DNA of 39,008 bases, taken from Xanthobacteraceae bacterium (GTDB lineage: Bacteria; Pseudomonadota; Alphaproteobacteria; Rhizobiales; Xanthobacteraceae). A model generated the notes under the pieces. It was not told the DNA's origin, did not search any database, and saw only the letters and a list, made by a program, of their open reading frames with translations. Below, piece by piece: positions 18,153 to 26,172 of the stretch. The stretch lies in contig JASHPW010000039.1 of assembly GCA_030037895.1 (NCBI GenBank), forward strand, positions 1-39,008, written 5' to 3'. The stretch's first letter is position 1; the number at the start of each line of letters is the position of its first letter. A program made the position numbers and the translations under genes.

Positions 18153-19303
18153 GCGCGATCCCCCGAGAACAGGCGATTGACCGTGTCGGCTATCCGACCG
18201 AGCGGGAGCACCGCCGAACACAAGCCCGCTTGTGCGGCCGACCGCGGCATGCCCCACACCACGCTGGTTGCTTCATCCTGCGCGATCACGCTGCCGCCGG
18301 CGGCCACGATATCGGCGGCGCCGCGCGTGCCGTCGCAGCCCATGCCGGTCAGAACGACGGCGAGACTGGCCGCGCCCCAGACCGTCGCCGCCGACGAGAA
18401 CAGTGCATCCACCGCCGGCTTGCAGAAATTGATCGGCGGGTCGGTGCCGAGCACGATCCTGACGCCGTCGCGGTCCTGCACGACGCGCATATGACGGCCG
18501 CCGGGCGCCACATAGATGCCCCCGGCCAGGACCGGCTCGCCATCCTCGCCTTCGTGCGCGCCCCGGCCGGCAACGCGCGACAGATGCTCGGCCAGAACCG
18601 TGGTGAAGGTCGGCGGCATGTGCTGAGCGATCAGCACCGGCCCATGGTCGATCGCGGCGGGAAGCTTTTCCAGCAGAGTCGTGAGTGCCTGCGGGCCGCC
18701 GGTCGAGGAACCGATCAGCAGCACCCGCGGCACAGACAGGGCGAACGGCCGCAAGCTCAATGCGGCGGTTTCGGTTTGCCGCTTCTGGCCCTCGCCTTGG
18801 GGCAGCGCCGGCACCTTGATGGGAGCCGGCGTGCGTTGGCACGCCAATGGCCGGCGCAGCCGGCCGAGATTGCGGATCTTCTCGATCACCTCGCGATGGA
18901 ACGCCGCCGAGGTCATGGTCTCGAAGCTGGATTCCGGCTTGGGAATATAGTCGGTCGCGCCAAGCGACAACGCCCGCAAACTCACCTCGGCGCCGCGGCG
19001 CGTCAGCGTCGAGGCCATGATCACGACGAGGTCGCGCTTCTTCTTGAGCAGAAGCGGCAGCGCCGCAATGCCGTCAAGCTCGGGCATGTCGACGTCGAGC
19101 ACGACGACATCGGGGTCGACGCGCGTGAGTTGTTCGACGGCCTCGCGGCCCGTGCATAAGCAGGCCGCGGCCATCATGTCCGGTTCGGCGTCGATCCAGC
19201 GCGTCAACAGGCGGCGCGCGACAATCGCGTCATCGACGACCATGACGCGGATCGGCTGGTCGACAGCGGTCGCTGCGCTCGCGCCTGCAACGGCGGTACT
19301 CAT
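18149..19303 (-). CDS. cheB: Chemotaxis methylesterase/deamidase CheB
   Basis: Response-regulator-controlled esterase that removes methyl groups from chemoreceptors. 384 aa. Receiver domain ~17-135 with phospho-acceptor Asp70 (VVVLDVDMPELDG). A linker of ~50 residues follows, then the catalytic domain with the triad Ser200 (GSSTGGP), His228 (IAQHMP) and Asp324 (TGMGCDGT). All catalytic residues are present. The ATG at 19303 has no Shine-Dalgarno sequence; instead an exact 11-bp tandem duplication lies 2 bp upstream. It ends overlapping the cheR start by 4 bp. The N terminus has 16 extra Ala-rich residues before the receiver core. Confidence 0.96.
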   Translation of the reverse strand: MSTAVAGASAATAVDQPIRVMVVDDAIVARRLLTRWIDAEPDMMAAACLCTGREAVEQLTRVDPDVVVLDVDMPELDGIAALPLLLKKKRDLVVIMASTLTRRGAEVSLRALSLGATDYIPKPESSFETMTSAAFHREVIEKIRNLGRLRRPLACQRTPAPIKVPALPQGEGQKRQTETAALSLRPFALSVPRVLLIGSSTGGPQALTTLLEKLPAAIDHGPVLIAQHMPPTFTTVLAEHLSRVAGRGAHEGEDGEPVLAGGIYVAPGGRHMRVVQDRDGVRIVLGTDPPINFCKPAVDALFSSAATVWGAASLAVVLTGMGCDGTRGAADIVAAGGSVIAQDEATSVVWGMPRSAAQAGLCSAVLPLGRIADTVNRLFSGDRA

Positions 19304-19305
19304 GA

Positions 19306-19327
19306 TACTAACTTCGTACTAACTTCG
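19306..19327. repeat. Exact 11-bp tandem duplication at the cheB start
   Basis: TACTAACTTCG occurs twice in immediate succession (19306-19316 and 19317-19327), only 2 bp upstream of the cheB start codon (which reads on the minus strand). It fills the position where a ribosome binding site should be, and none is present. A slippage duplication is the simplest origin. Confidence 0.9.
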
Positions 19328-19408
19328 GCACTCGGATGCGGGGCAGGCAAATTTCGGCGCTCGGACATTCGTCAATCCTGCGCCCGACGGGCGTTCGGAT
19401 TTGGCCGC

Positions 19409-19774
19409 TCAGATCAGACCGACTTCCTGGAACTTGGCCTCGACGATGTCCTTGTCGAACGGCTTCATGATGTATTCGTTGGCACCGGCATGCAGTGCTC
19501 GCGCGATGTGCGCGACATCGTTCTCGGTGGTACAGAACACCACCTTCGGCTTGTCCCCGCCGGGAAGACGGCGCAGAACCCTTAAGAATTCATAGCCGTC
19601 CATTTTCGGCATGTTCCAGTCGAGCAGAATCGCCTCCGGCATTTCCCGGCGGCACGCCTCGATGGCGTCCTCGCCGTTTTCCGCTTCCGCGATCTGAAAC
19701 TCCAGCCCTTCGAGAATTCGCCGCGCGACCTTGCGGATGACGCTCGAATCGTCGACAACCAAGCACGTCTTCAT
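19409..19774 (-). CDS. cheY: Chemotaxis response regulator CheY
   Basis: Stand-alone receiver domain, 121 aa, no output domain. Acidic pair DD at 8-9, phospho-acceptor Asp52 (AILLDWNMPKMDG), Thr in FCTTEND, and Lys in YIMKPFDKD are all in place. It should be phosphorylated by CheA and bind the flagellar motor switch. GAGTGAGG precedes the ATG at 19774. It sits between cheW and cheB in the che group. The DWNMPKMDG wording is typical of alphaproteobacterial CheY. A second CheY-like domain is fused to CheA here, so phosphate competition between the two is likely. Confidence 0.95.
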   Translation of the reverse strand: MKTCLVVDDSSVIRKVARRILEGLEFQIAEAENGEDAIEACRREMPEAILLDWNMPKMDGYEFLRVLRRLPGGDKPKVVFCTTENDVAHIARALHAGANEYIMKPFDKDIVEAKFQEVGLI

Positions 19775-19856
19775 GTCCTCACTCCACGCTTCGCGGGCGA
19801 ACCCGCTTCGATGTTCCGCAGCGCCTTATCCTCGTCGTCTCCTGCGCCGTCCGCGG

Positions 19857-20309
19857 TCACGCCGCCGCCTCGAAGCGCAGGTCCAGCACCTTGTCGACGT
19901 CGAGCACCACGAGAAGCTGCCCGTCGAGCCGGTAGACGCCGGCCGATACGGCGGCGAGCCGGCGATCGAGATTGATCGGGTTCGGCTCGCGATCCGAGTC
20001 CGGCAGCTTGAGCACCTCGCCCACCGCATCGACCAGAAGGCCGAACGATTCGCCTTTCGCTTCGATGCCGATCGCCATGGGCGCGCGACCGTCGCCACGG
20101 CTGTGCAAATCGAGCCGGCTGCGCATGTCGATGACCGTGACGATACGGCCACGCAGATTGAGCACGCCGGCAATCTCGGCTCCGGCAAGCGGCACGCGGG
20201 TGATGCGCGTGGGCTTGAAGACGTCTTGTACGCGCGCGATCGGCAGACCGAACATCTGTCCGGCGGTCGTAAGCGTGACAAAATCGGTGAAATCGGTGTG
20301 GTCGTGCAT
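19857..20309 (-). CDS. cheW: Chemotaxis coupling protein CheW
   Basis: Adaptor linking chemoreceptors to CheA, 150 aa, single CheW domain. Seen: FVTLTTAGQMFGLPIARVQDV at the start (first half of the fold), ITRVPLAGAEIAGVLNLRGR with the conserved GVLNLRG motif, VTVIDMRSRL, and FGLLVDAVGEVL. The frame is open further to 20531, but that part is the antisense of cheA and the ATG at 20309 behind AGGAAG is the real start. It lies 25 bp from the cheA stop, consistent with co-transcription. No chemoreceptor gene is present in the window. Confidence 0.95.
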   Translation of the reverse strand: MHDHTDFTDFVTLTTAGQMFGLPIARVQDVFKPTRITRVPLAGAEIAGVLNLRGRIVTVIDMRSRLDLHSRGDGRAPMAIGIEAKGESFGLLVDAVGEVLKLPDSDREPNPINLDRRLAAVSAGVYRLDGQLLVVLDVDKVLDLRFEAAA

Positions 20310-20334
20310 TATCGCTTCCTGCTGACTCCGGTTG

Positions 20335-22914
20335 TCACGCCGCCTGATCGAGGTCGGCGCTCTGCTCCTTGATGGCGGCGACGAGGCCGGCCCGATCGAA
20401 CTTGGCGACGAAATCTTGGAATCCGGCGGCGCGTCCGCGCTCGATCGCTTCGGCGGAGACCATGGCCGAGAGGCCGATGATCGGAATAGCGGCGGTGTTT
20501 GGACCCGCGCGCAGCGCCAAGGCGAGCTCAAAGCCGTCCATGTCCGGCATGGCGATATCGGTGACGATAATGTCGACTCGCATGCCGGCCTTGATCGCCG
20601 CCAGCGCTTGCGCCGCCGACGCGACCGCGACGACCTGGTAGCCCGCGGCCTTGATCAAGGGCGCGAGCAGGTCGCGGAAAAAAGCCGAATCGTCGACCAG
20701 CATGATCTTGCGTGCAAGCCGCGCCGTCGGCGCCTCGCGCCGGCGGAACCAGTCGGCGAAGGCCTGCGGCAAGAAATGGCCGACATCGACGATCTCGGTC
20801 GCGTTCCCTTTCACCACGGCGTAGCCGAGGACCCCCGGCCGCTCGCTCGCGACCTCGATGTCGAGCCGCTCTTCCACGATGTCCACGATCTCGTCCACGA
20901 CCAGGCCCATGGAACGGCCTTGATCGGAGAACACCAGGATCGGCTGCGCGCCGTCCTCCTTGATGCCGGTCTGCGTGTCGATGCGCAGGAGCGGCATCAG
21001 TTGATCGCGATACTGCACCATGTAGCGGCCGTCGGCGACTTCGATGCGGCGGCAATCGACCTCTTCGAGCCGCGAGACGAGCGACAGCGGAACCGCCTTC
21101 AGTTGCTGCGATCCGGCGCGGAACACGAGCAGCGAGGTTAAGTCCTCGTTGCCGGCCAGCTCCGCATCCTCGAGCTCGGCTGCGGCGGCTTGCCCGACCG
21201 GCGCGGCGCGACCGAGCGCCTGTGCAATTCCGTTCGGATCGATGATCATGATCACCGAGCCGTCGCCGAGGATCGTCGTGCCGGAAAAAGCCGCGATGTG
21301 ACGCAGCTTCGACGACATCGGCTTGATCACGATCTCCTCGGTATGGAAGACGCCGTCGACAACGATGCCGAAGATCTGGCTGCCGACCTGGGTGATCACG
21401 ACGAAGCCGTCGTCACCCGCGGCCGCGTCGAGGCGCAGGATCTCCTTGAGGTGGACGAGCGGCAACAACTTGTTGCGCAAGCGCAGCACCGGCGTATCCT
21501 TGATCCGTTCGATGCGGTGCTCGCCACGCGCGGAGGCGCGCACCAGCTCGAGCACCGAGAGCTGCGGGATGGCGAAGCGTTCGCCTCCCGCCTCGACGAC
21601 GAGCGCGGACACGATCGCCAGCGTCAACGGAATCTTGATCGTAAAGGTGGTGCCGGCGCCGGGAATGGACTTCAAATCGACGGTGCCACCGATCTGCTCG
21701 ATATTGGTGCGCACCACGTCCATGCCGACGCCGCGCCCGGAAATGCTCGTCACCTGCGCCGCGGTGGAGAAGCCGGGCATGAAGATGAAATTGCAGATTT
21801 CGTCATCGGACTTTGCCGCGATCTCGGCCTCGCCGGCAAATCCATGCTCGACGGCCTTGGCCTTTATGCGCGCCACGTCGAGGCCGCGGCCGTCGTCCGC
21901 GATCTCGATGATGATGTGGCCGCCTTGGTGACAAGCGGAGAGCCGGATGGTCCCCTGCTGCGGCTTGCCGGCGGCGAGCCGCTCGGCGGCGCTCTCGATG
22001 CCGTGGTCGGCGGAGTTGCGAACGAGGTGGGTGAGCGGATCCTTGACCAGCTCGAGCACTTGCCGATCAAGCTCGGTCTCGGCGCCGTGCATCTCCAGCT
22101 CGATCTCTTTGTCGAGATCGGCGGAAAGGTCGCGCACGATGCGCGGCAGCTTCTGCCACGCATTGCCGATCGGCTGCATGCGCGTTTTCATCACCCCTTC
22201 CTGCAGCTCGGCGGTGACGTTGGAGAGCCGCTGCAATGGCACCTTGAAATCGGAATCCTCGTGCCGACGGACGATCTCCAGGAGCTGGTTGCGAGTCAAA
22301 ACCAGCTCGGAGACCGTGGTCATGAGATGATCGAGCGTCTCGACGTTGACGCGGATCGAATGGCTCGCCAGCCTTTCGCTGCGTTCGTCGTCGGACCGCT
22401 CGGCCGCGGGCTTGTCGCGCGCAGATGCGCGCGCCCGCGCATCGTCCGACGCTTGGGGAGCCAGCGGCCTCGACTTCTCCGGCGTGCGCAACGCCGGCTG
22501 CGGCGTCGTTTTGCCGCCAGCCGGCGGCAGCGGCGGCTGTTCGTGCCGCGTCAGGCGATTGAGTTGCTCGATAAGGTCCGTGTCGTCGCCCGTCGGTTCG
22601 CACTGGTGCGCTTCGAGCCCGTCGAGAATGGTCTTGATGCGGTCGATGGTGGAAAGAACGAGGGTGACGGCTTCCGTGGTCACCGGCATGCCGTCGCGAA
22701 ACTTGCCCATCAAGTTCTCGGCGGCGTGCGCCAGAGTCTCGAGCCGCGGCAGCCCAAGAAAGCCGCACGTTCCCTTGATGGTATGGACGAGGCGAAAGAT
22801 GTTGCCGAGGATATCGCCGTTGTTCGGCTCCTGCTCGAAGCGCACGAGCTCGGAGTCGACCCGGTCGAGATTCTCGTTGGTCTCGGTCAGGAACTCACGC
22901 AACAGGTCGTCCAT
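20335..22914 (-). CDS. cheA: Hybrid chemotaxis histidine kinase CheA with receiver domain
   Basis: 859 aa (E. coli CheA is ~650). Order: HPt domain (~1-105) with phosphorylated His44 (RLVHTIKGTCGFL); variable Pro/Ala/Arg linker; dimerisation helices (~185-250); ATPase domain (~250-440) with N-box HLVRNSADHGIE, G1 DDGRGLD and G2 GRGVGMDVV; a CheW-like domain (~445-590); a second CheW-like region (~610-735; SLLVFRAGSQQLKAVPLSLV); and a C-terminal receiver domain (~740-859; MLVDDSAFFRD, IVTDIAMPDMDGFE). All catalytic motifs are intact. Start ATG 22914 (MDDLLREFLTET); the open frame beyond is antisense to chpT. The receiver is likely a phosphate sink or an intramolecular acceptor. No P2 (CheY/CheB-binding) domain was recognised in the linker. 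Confidence 0.96.
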   Translation of the reverse strand: MDDLLREFLTETNENLDRVDSELVRFEQEPNNGDILGNIFRLVHTIKGTCGFLGLPRLETLAHAAENLMGKFRDGMPVTTEAVTLVLSTIDRIKTILDGLEAHQCEPTGDDTDLIEQLNRLTRHEQPPLPPAGGKTTPQPALRTPEKSRPLAPQASDDARARASARDKPAAERSDDERSERLASHSIRVNVETLDHLMTTVSELVLTRNQLLEIVRRHEDSDFKVPLQRLSNVTAELQEGVMKTRMQPIGNAWQKLPRIVRDLSADLDKEIELEMHGAETELDRQVLELVKDPLTHLVRNSADHGIESAAERLAAGKPQQGTIRLSACHQGGHIIIEIADDGRGLDVARIKAKAVEHGFAGEAEIAAKSDDEICNFIFMPGFSTAAQVTSISGRGVGMDVVRTNIEQIGGTVDLKSIPGAGTTFTIKIPLTLAIVSALVVEAGGERFAIPQLSVLELVRASARGEHRIERIKDTPVLRLRNKLLPLVHLKEILRLDAAAGDDGFVVITQVGSQIFGIVVDGVFHTEEIVIKPMSSKLRHIAAFSGTTILGDGSVIMIIDPNGIAQALGRAAPVGQAAAAELEDAELAGNEDLTSLLVFRAGSQQLKAVPLSLVSRLEEVDCRRIEVADGRYMVQYRDQLMPLLRIDTQTGIKEDGAQPILVFSDQGRSMGLVVDEIVDIVEERLDIEVASERPGVLGYAVVKGNATEIVDVGHFLPQAFADWFRRREAPTARLARKIMLVDDSAFFRDLLAPLIKAAGYQVVAVASAAQALAAIKAGMRVDIIVTDIAMPDMDGFELALALRAGPNTAAIPIIGLSAMVSAEAIERGRAAGFQDFVAKFDRAGLVAAIKEQSADLDQAA

Positions 22915-23105
22915 ACCGCCGCCTCTACCTATGCGCGTTCGCCGCAGCGGCGCCCGCACCGGCGCACCTTCCCGACACGCAACGCGCATGCCGTTGCCGC
23001 CAAGCGCCGAGCGCCCGGCCATTCCACGGGAGTTTGTTGCCAAACCGTTTAATTTCAGTTGCGGTGGCGGCGCCGTGTTCCCGGCCTGTTGCCCGCCACG
23101 ACCCG

Positions 23106-23753
23106 TTAGCGCGCCGTTAAGACGATCGCCTCGCCGTCGCCGGCGGCCGAAAGCGCCAGCCCGCACTCGCGGGCGAGAATGCCGGTATAAAGAGGCTGAA
23201 TGGCGTGGGCATCGACCGCCTGGGCACTGCCGGCGAGCAGTTCGGAAATGGTCGTTGACAACCGTGCGTTGAGGCCGGAAGCGGTGACGACGAACCCAAA
23301 GTTCCCGTCCCCGGCGGGAACCGGATCGACCCTCAGCGTTCCCCCGCGCGGAACGGCGCTGGCCGCGATCAACAGCATATTCAGCAAAAGCTTCACCTGG
23401 TTCTTCGCCAGCAAGGCGCGCGGCAGATTCCACAGCAAGGTGGTCCTGCCGTCCTCGATAAGCCCACGCGCAACTTTTTCCGCGTCGCTGAGATCGATCT
23501 GCGCGCCGGCCGATCCGGCCGCGCCGAAGGCAAGCCGGCAAAATTGCAGCTTGGCCGACGCCTGCTTTGCGCTCTTCTTGATCAGGTCGAGCGCAAAGGT
23601 CCTGGTCTCCTCGTCCTTATCCTCCTCCAAAACCTCGATGCCATTGACGATCGCGCCGACCGGACTGATGAGGTCATGACAAACGCGAGAGCACAGCAGC
23701 GCCGCAAGGTCGAGGGCTCCGATGGCAATGGGACCGGAATTAACGACGGACAT
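23106..23753 (-). CDS. chpT: Histidine phosphotransferase ChpT
   Basis: Phosphotransfer protein that receives phosphate from the CckA receiver and passes it to CtrA and CpdR. 215 aa. The diagnostic segment is LLCSRVCHDLISPVGAIVNG with phospho-His26, followed by LEEDKDEETRTFALDLIKKS (helical hairpin). The C-terminal part is a degenerate HATPase-like fold without kinase N/G boxes, as known for ChpT. The ATG at 23753 follows GAGGAAG; upstream in-frame ATGs are poorer. It lies 191 bp upstream of cheA in the same direction, divergent from cysQ. CckA is not in the window. Homology to the Caulobacter protein is by memory. Confidence 0.92.
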   Translation of the reverse strand: MSVVNSGPIAIGALDLAALLCSRVCHDLISPVGAIVNGIEVLEEDKDEETRTFALDLIKKSAKQASAKLQFCRLAFGAAGSAGAQIDLSDAEKVARGLIEDGRTTLLWNLPRALLAKNQVKLLLNMLLIAASAVPRGGTLRVDPVPAGDGNFGFVVTASGLNARLSTTISELLAGSAQAVDAHAIQPLYTGILARECGLALSAAGDGEAIVLTAR

Positions 23754-23902
23754 GAACACTTCCTCGCGGCCGGGACGGGGCCCGTCCGTGTCACAGCGCG
23801 CGCGATTCGGCAATCGCTCTGTTTGCACAACCCCGTGCAAGCCGCATGCCCTTTTCCCGGCGCATCCGGCTATGCTCTTGTGATCGCAGACCAGGAACGC
23901 CC

Positions 23903-24724
23903 GTGCCCCCGTTCGACATCGCCGCCTGCGCCGACCTCATCGAGAAGCTGACTGACATCAGCATGTCCGCGGCGGACGCGATCCGGCGCGCGCAACGGCA
24001 AGTCAACGTGCACATCAAGGCCGACGGCTCGCCGGTCACGGCGGCGGACGAAGCCGCGGAAGCGGTGATCAGCGACGGCCTGGCGCGTCTTGATCCGGCT
24101 TTGCTGGTCATTTCCGAGGAACGAGCCGCAGGCCGGACGCCGAAGGTCGAAAGCGCAAGCTTCATCCTCGTCGATCCGCTCGACGGGACGCGGGACTTCA
24201 TCGCCGGGCGCAATGAATACGCCGTCAATATCGGCCTCGTTGCCGACGGCGTGCCGGTCGCCGGCGTCGTCACTGCTCCGGCGCTCGGGCTGATCTGGCG
24301 CGGGATCGTCGGCCGCGGCGCCGAACGGCTGGAATTTTCTTCCGGCAAGGTTTCCTCGCCGACGCCAATCCACACGCGGTCGCGGCCGGCGGACGAACTT
24401 ATCGTGATGGTGAGCCGCTCCCACCTCGACGCGGCCACACAGGCTTATATCGCGCGCCTGCCGCACGCGCGCCGCGTTGCATGCGGCTCCTCCGTGAAAT
24501 TCTGTCGCCTGGCCGAGGGAACCGCCGACCATTATCCGCGGCTCGGGCCGACGCGGGATTGGGACGTGGCGGCCGGTCACGCGGTCCTCGTGGCGGCCGG
24601 CGGAAGCGTGACCGACCCGCACGGCGCCGCCCTGACCTACGGCACCCCGGAGCTGCGCATTCCCGCGTTCCTCGCTTGGGGCGCGCCAGCGCCCGCCGCA
24701 GGGGCCCTCAAGGCCGGCGACTGA
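23903..24724 (+). CDS. cysQ: CysQ-like 3'(2'),5'-bisphosphate nucleotidase (inositol phosphatase family)
   Basis: Mg-dependent phosphatase of the inositol-monophosphatase family; by family, it converts 3'-phosphoadenosine 5'-phosphate to AMP during sulfate assimilation. 273 aa. Motifs seen: KADGSPVTAADEAAEAVI near the N terminus, LVISEE (metal ligand Glu), DPLDGTRDFI (metal-binding DPxDGT), and GPTRDWDVAAGHAVLVAAGG (the WDxAAG motif). The GTG start at 23903, behind AGGAA, gives the usual N-terminal length; the frame runs upstream to 23846. Inositol-phosphatase activity is an alternative. It is divergent from chpT, 149 bp away. Confidence 0.9.
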   Translation: MPPFDIAACADLIEKLTDISMSAADAIRRAQRQVNVHIKADGSPVTAADEAAEAVISDGLARLDPALLVISEERAAGRTPKVESASFILVDPLDGTRDFIAGRNEYAVNIGLVADGVPVAGVVTAPALGLIWRGIVGRGAERLEFSSGKVSSPTPIHTRSRPADELIVMVSRSHLDAATQAYIARLPHARRVACGSSVKFCRLAEGTADHYPRLGPTRDWDVAAGHAVLVAAGGSVTDPHGAALTYGTPELRIPAFLAWGAPAPAAGALKAGD

Positions 24725-24742
24725 GCGGATGATCGGGGGCGG

Positions 24743-25243
24743 TTAAGGGCTGAGCGTGCGCAGCACATCCGGCCATTTTCGGTCGGCGGTGGCGGTCAGG
24801 CGCTCCGCGTCGGCCGTGAATGCTTGCAGCCGGGCGCGATCGTAGAACAGGAACAGCCGCTCGCCGATGATCAGCCAGACGGTCGGATTCCCGGCGACTG
24901 CGACGCCGTGCACGATACCGATCGGGTCATAGCCGCCGAATTGCGGCATGTAGACATCGGGCCTTGCCGCGAAGGCCGCGCGATTGCCGATGTTGCAGAA
25001 ACGCCACACCACGCCGCCATAGCGCAATTCATAATCTGGACTGCCAGGTATCGGTTTGCCGTCGGTATAGAACGCGACAGGGTCATAGCCGTCGATGGCG
25101 AGACCGGTATGCCAATCGACGACGATCCGTTCCAAAGCGGTTGCGGGCGAGGCGGACGGACCGGCAGACAGCGCTTGTCCGAGGCAGGCAAGGGCGGCAA
25201 TGGCCACGCGGTATCGCTTTCGTTGTTGCCGTGCTGCGGTCAT
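24743..25243 (-). CDS. Secreted YHS-domain protein
   Basis: 166 aa with a signal peptide (residues ~1-36, basic start MTAARQQRKRYR then AIAALACLGQALSAGPS). The mature part is YHS-like: AIDGYDPVAFYTDGKPIPGS, YGGVVWRFCNIGNRAAF, and YMPQFGGYDP where family members usually have GGYCA. The metal/thiol-binding Cys of that motif is replaced, so metal binding is doubtful. ATG 25243 is chosen to leave a normal signal peptide; the frame continues to 25309 into the divergent promoter region shared with eipA. Function unknown. Confidence 0.78.
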   Translation of the reverse strand: MTAARQQRKRYRVAIAALACLGQALSAGPSASPATALERIVVDWHTGLAIDGYDPVAFYTDGKPIPGSPDYELRYGGVVWRFCNIGNRAAFAARPDVYMPQFGGYDPIGIVHGVAVAGNPTVWLIIGERLFLFYDRARLQAFTADAERLTATADRKWPDVLRTLSP

Positions 25244-25356
25244 AGTTCCGGCAAAAGATCGGCTGATTCGGGATTGGTTTGCGCCAGCACCGCGGTGAGA
25301 AGCAGCCAACGGTTACCGCGGCGCGCGTGAGCAAGGGGTTAACCGGGGACCGCTCG

Positions 25357-25974
25357 ATGGATTCTGCTTTGCGTCTGGCCGTCATCGCCCTGCTCCTCGC
25401 CGGCTTCGAAGCCGTTTCGGCCGGAGCGCAGACCATGCCGCAGTCCCCCCCGCCGGCGGCCGCCGCGCCAGCGCCGCCGCCTCCGGAGAACAACCAGTTC
25501 TCGCCACGCGAGCTGATCGACGCCGGCAATCGATTCTTCGGCGGCATCTCGCGTGGGCTCGCCACGATCGTCGAGAAAGCCGGGAGCGAATGGGGGTTGC
25601 CGAACGGCTACATTCTCGGCGAAGAGGCCGGCGGCGCCTTCGTCGGCGGCCTGCGTTATGGCGACGGCACGCTTTATACCAAGAATGCCGGCGACTTGCG
25701 CGTCTATTGGCAAGGGCCTTCGGTCGGCTTCGATGCCGGCGCCGAAGGCGCGCGCACCATGATGCTGGTCTACAACCTGCCGCGCACCGACGCGATTTTC
25801 GAGCGCTTCGGCGGCATCGACGGTTCCGCCTATTTCGTCGGCGGCCTCGGCATGACTGCGCTCACGGCCAACCACATCGTCGTGGTGCCGATCCGTTCCG
25901 GCGTGGGACTGCGGCTCGGCGCCAACCTCGGTTATCTCAAATTCACGCCGCGTCCGACCTGGAACCCGTTCTGA
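25357..25974 (+). CDS. eipA: EipA-like envelope integrity protein (DUF1134)
   Basis: Periplasmic DUF1134 protein, 205 aa. In Brucella the family member EipA supports envelope stress resistance and was found as a CtrA-regulated gene. Signal peptide residues ~1-25 (LAVIALLLAGFEAVSAGA), Pro/Ala-rich spacer, then the conserved core: GRFF-type helix (FFGGISRGLATIVEKAG), GEEAGGAFVGGLRYG, RVYWQGPSVGFDAGAEGART, FERFGGIDGSAYFVGGLGM, and LGANLGYLKFTPRPTWNPF at the end, all strongly patterned. Start ATG 25357; the frame upstream to 25279 lacks a signal-peptide-like start. A TTAACC half-site lies at 25339-25344, between the start and the divergent YHS gene. Confidence 0.9.
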   Translation: MDSALRLAVIALLLAGFEAVSAGAQTMPQSPPPAAAAPAPPPPENNQFSPRELIDAGNRFFGGISRGLATIVEKAGSEWGLPNGYILGEEAGGAFVGGLRYGDGTLYTKNAGDLRVYWQGPSVGFDAGAEGARTMMLVYNLPRTDAIFERFGGIDGSAYFVGGLGMTALTANHIVVVPIRSGVGLRLGANLGYLKFTPRPTWNPF

Positions 25975-26172
25975 GCGCCGACCCGGTCGGCTGCGACGCG
26001 CCGCGCCAACGGTCCCGCGATCGGTCCGACGGCTGTTCTGGCGCGGCGCCTATTCTCGGTTTAGGTTAACGGCTCGTGAATGTAGTGTCGCCCGCGTCCG
26101 CGTGGCAGTGTGATGCAGCGTCCCCTCCCGCGAGCCGGGGATGAGCGGAGTGGGTGCCGGAGGCGTAGTGTC

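Noticed and set aside
18730-18810. CheB linker as an inserted repeat-derived peptide
   Set aside because: The linker (LPQGEGQ to ALSVP) looks unlike its flanks, but inter-domain linkers vary freely and no matching intergenic copy was found in the window.
23106-23753. ChpT as a complete histidine kinase
   Set aside because: The HATPase-like part has no N, G1 or G2 boxes, and the CHDLISP His motif is typical of ChpT.
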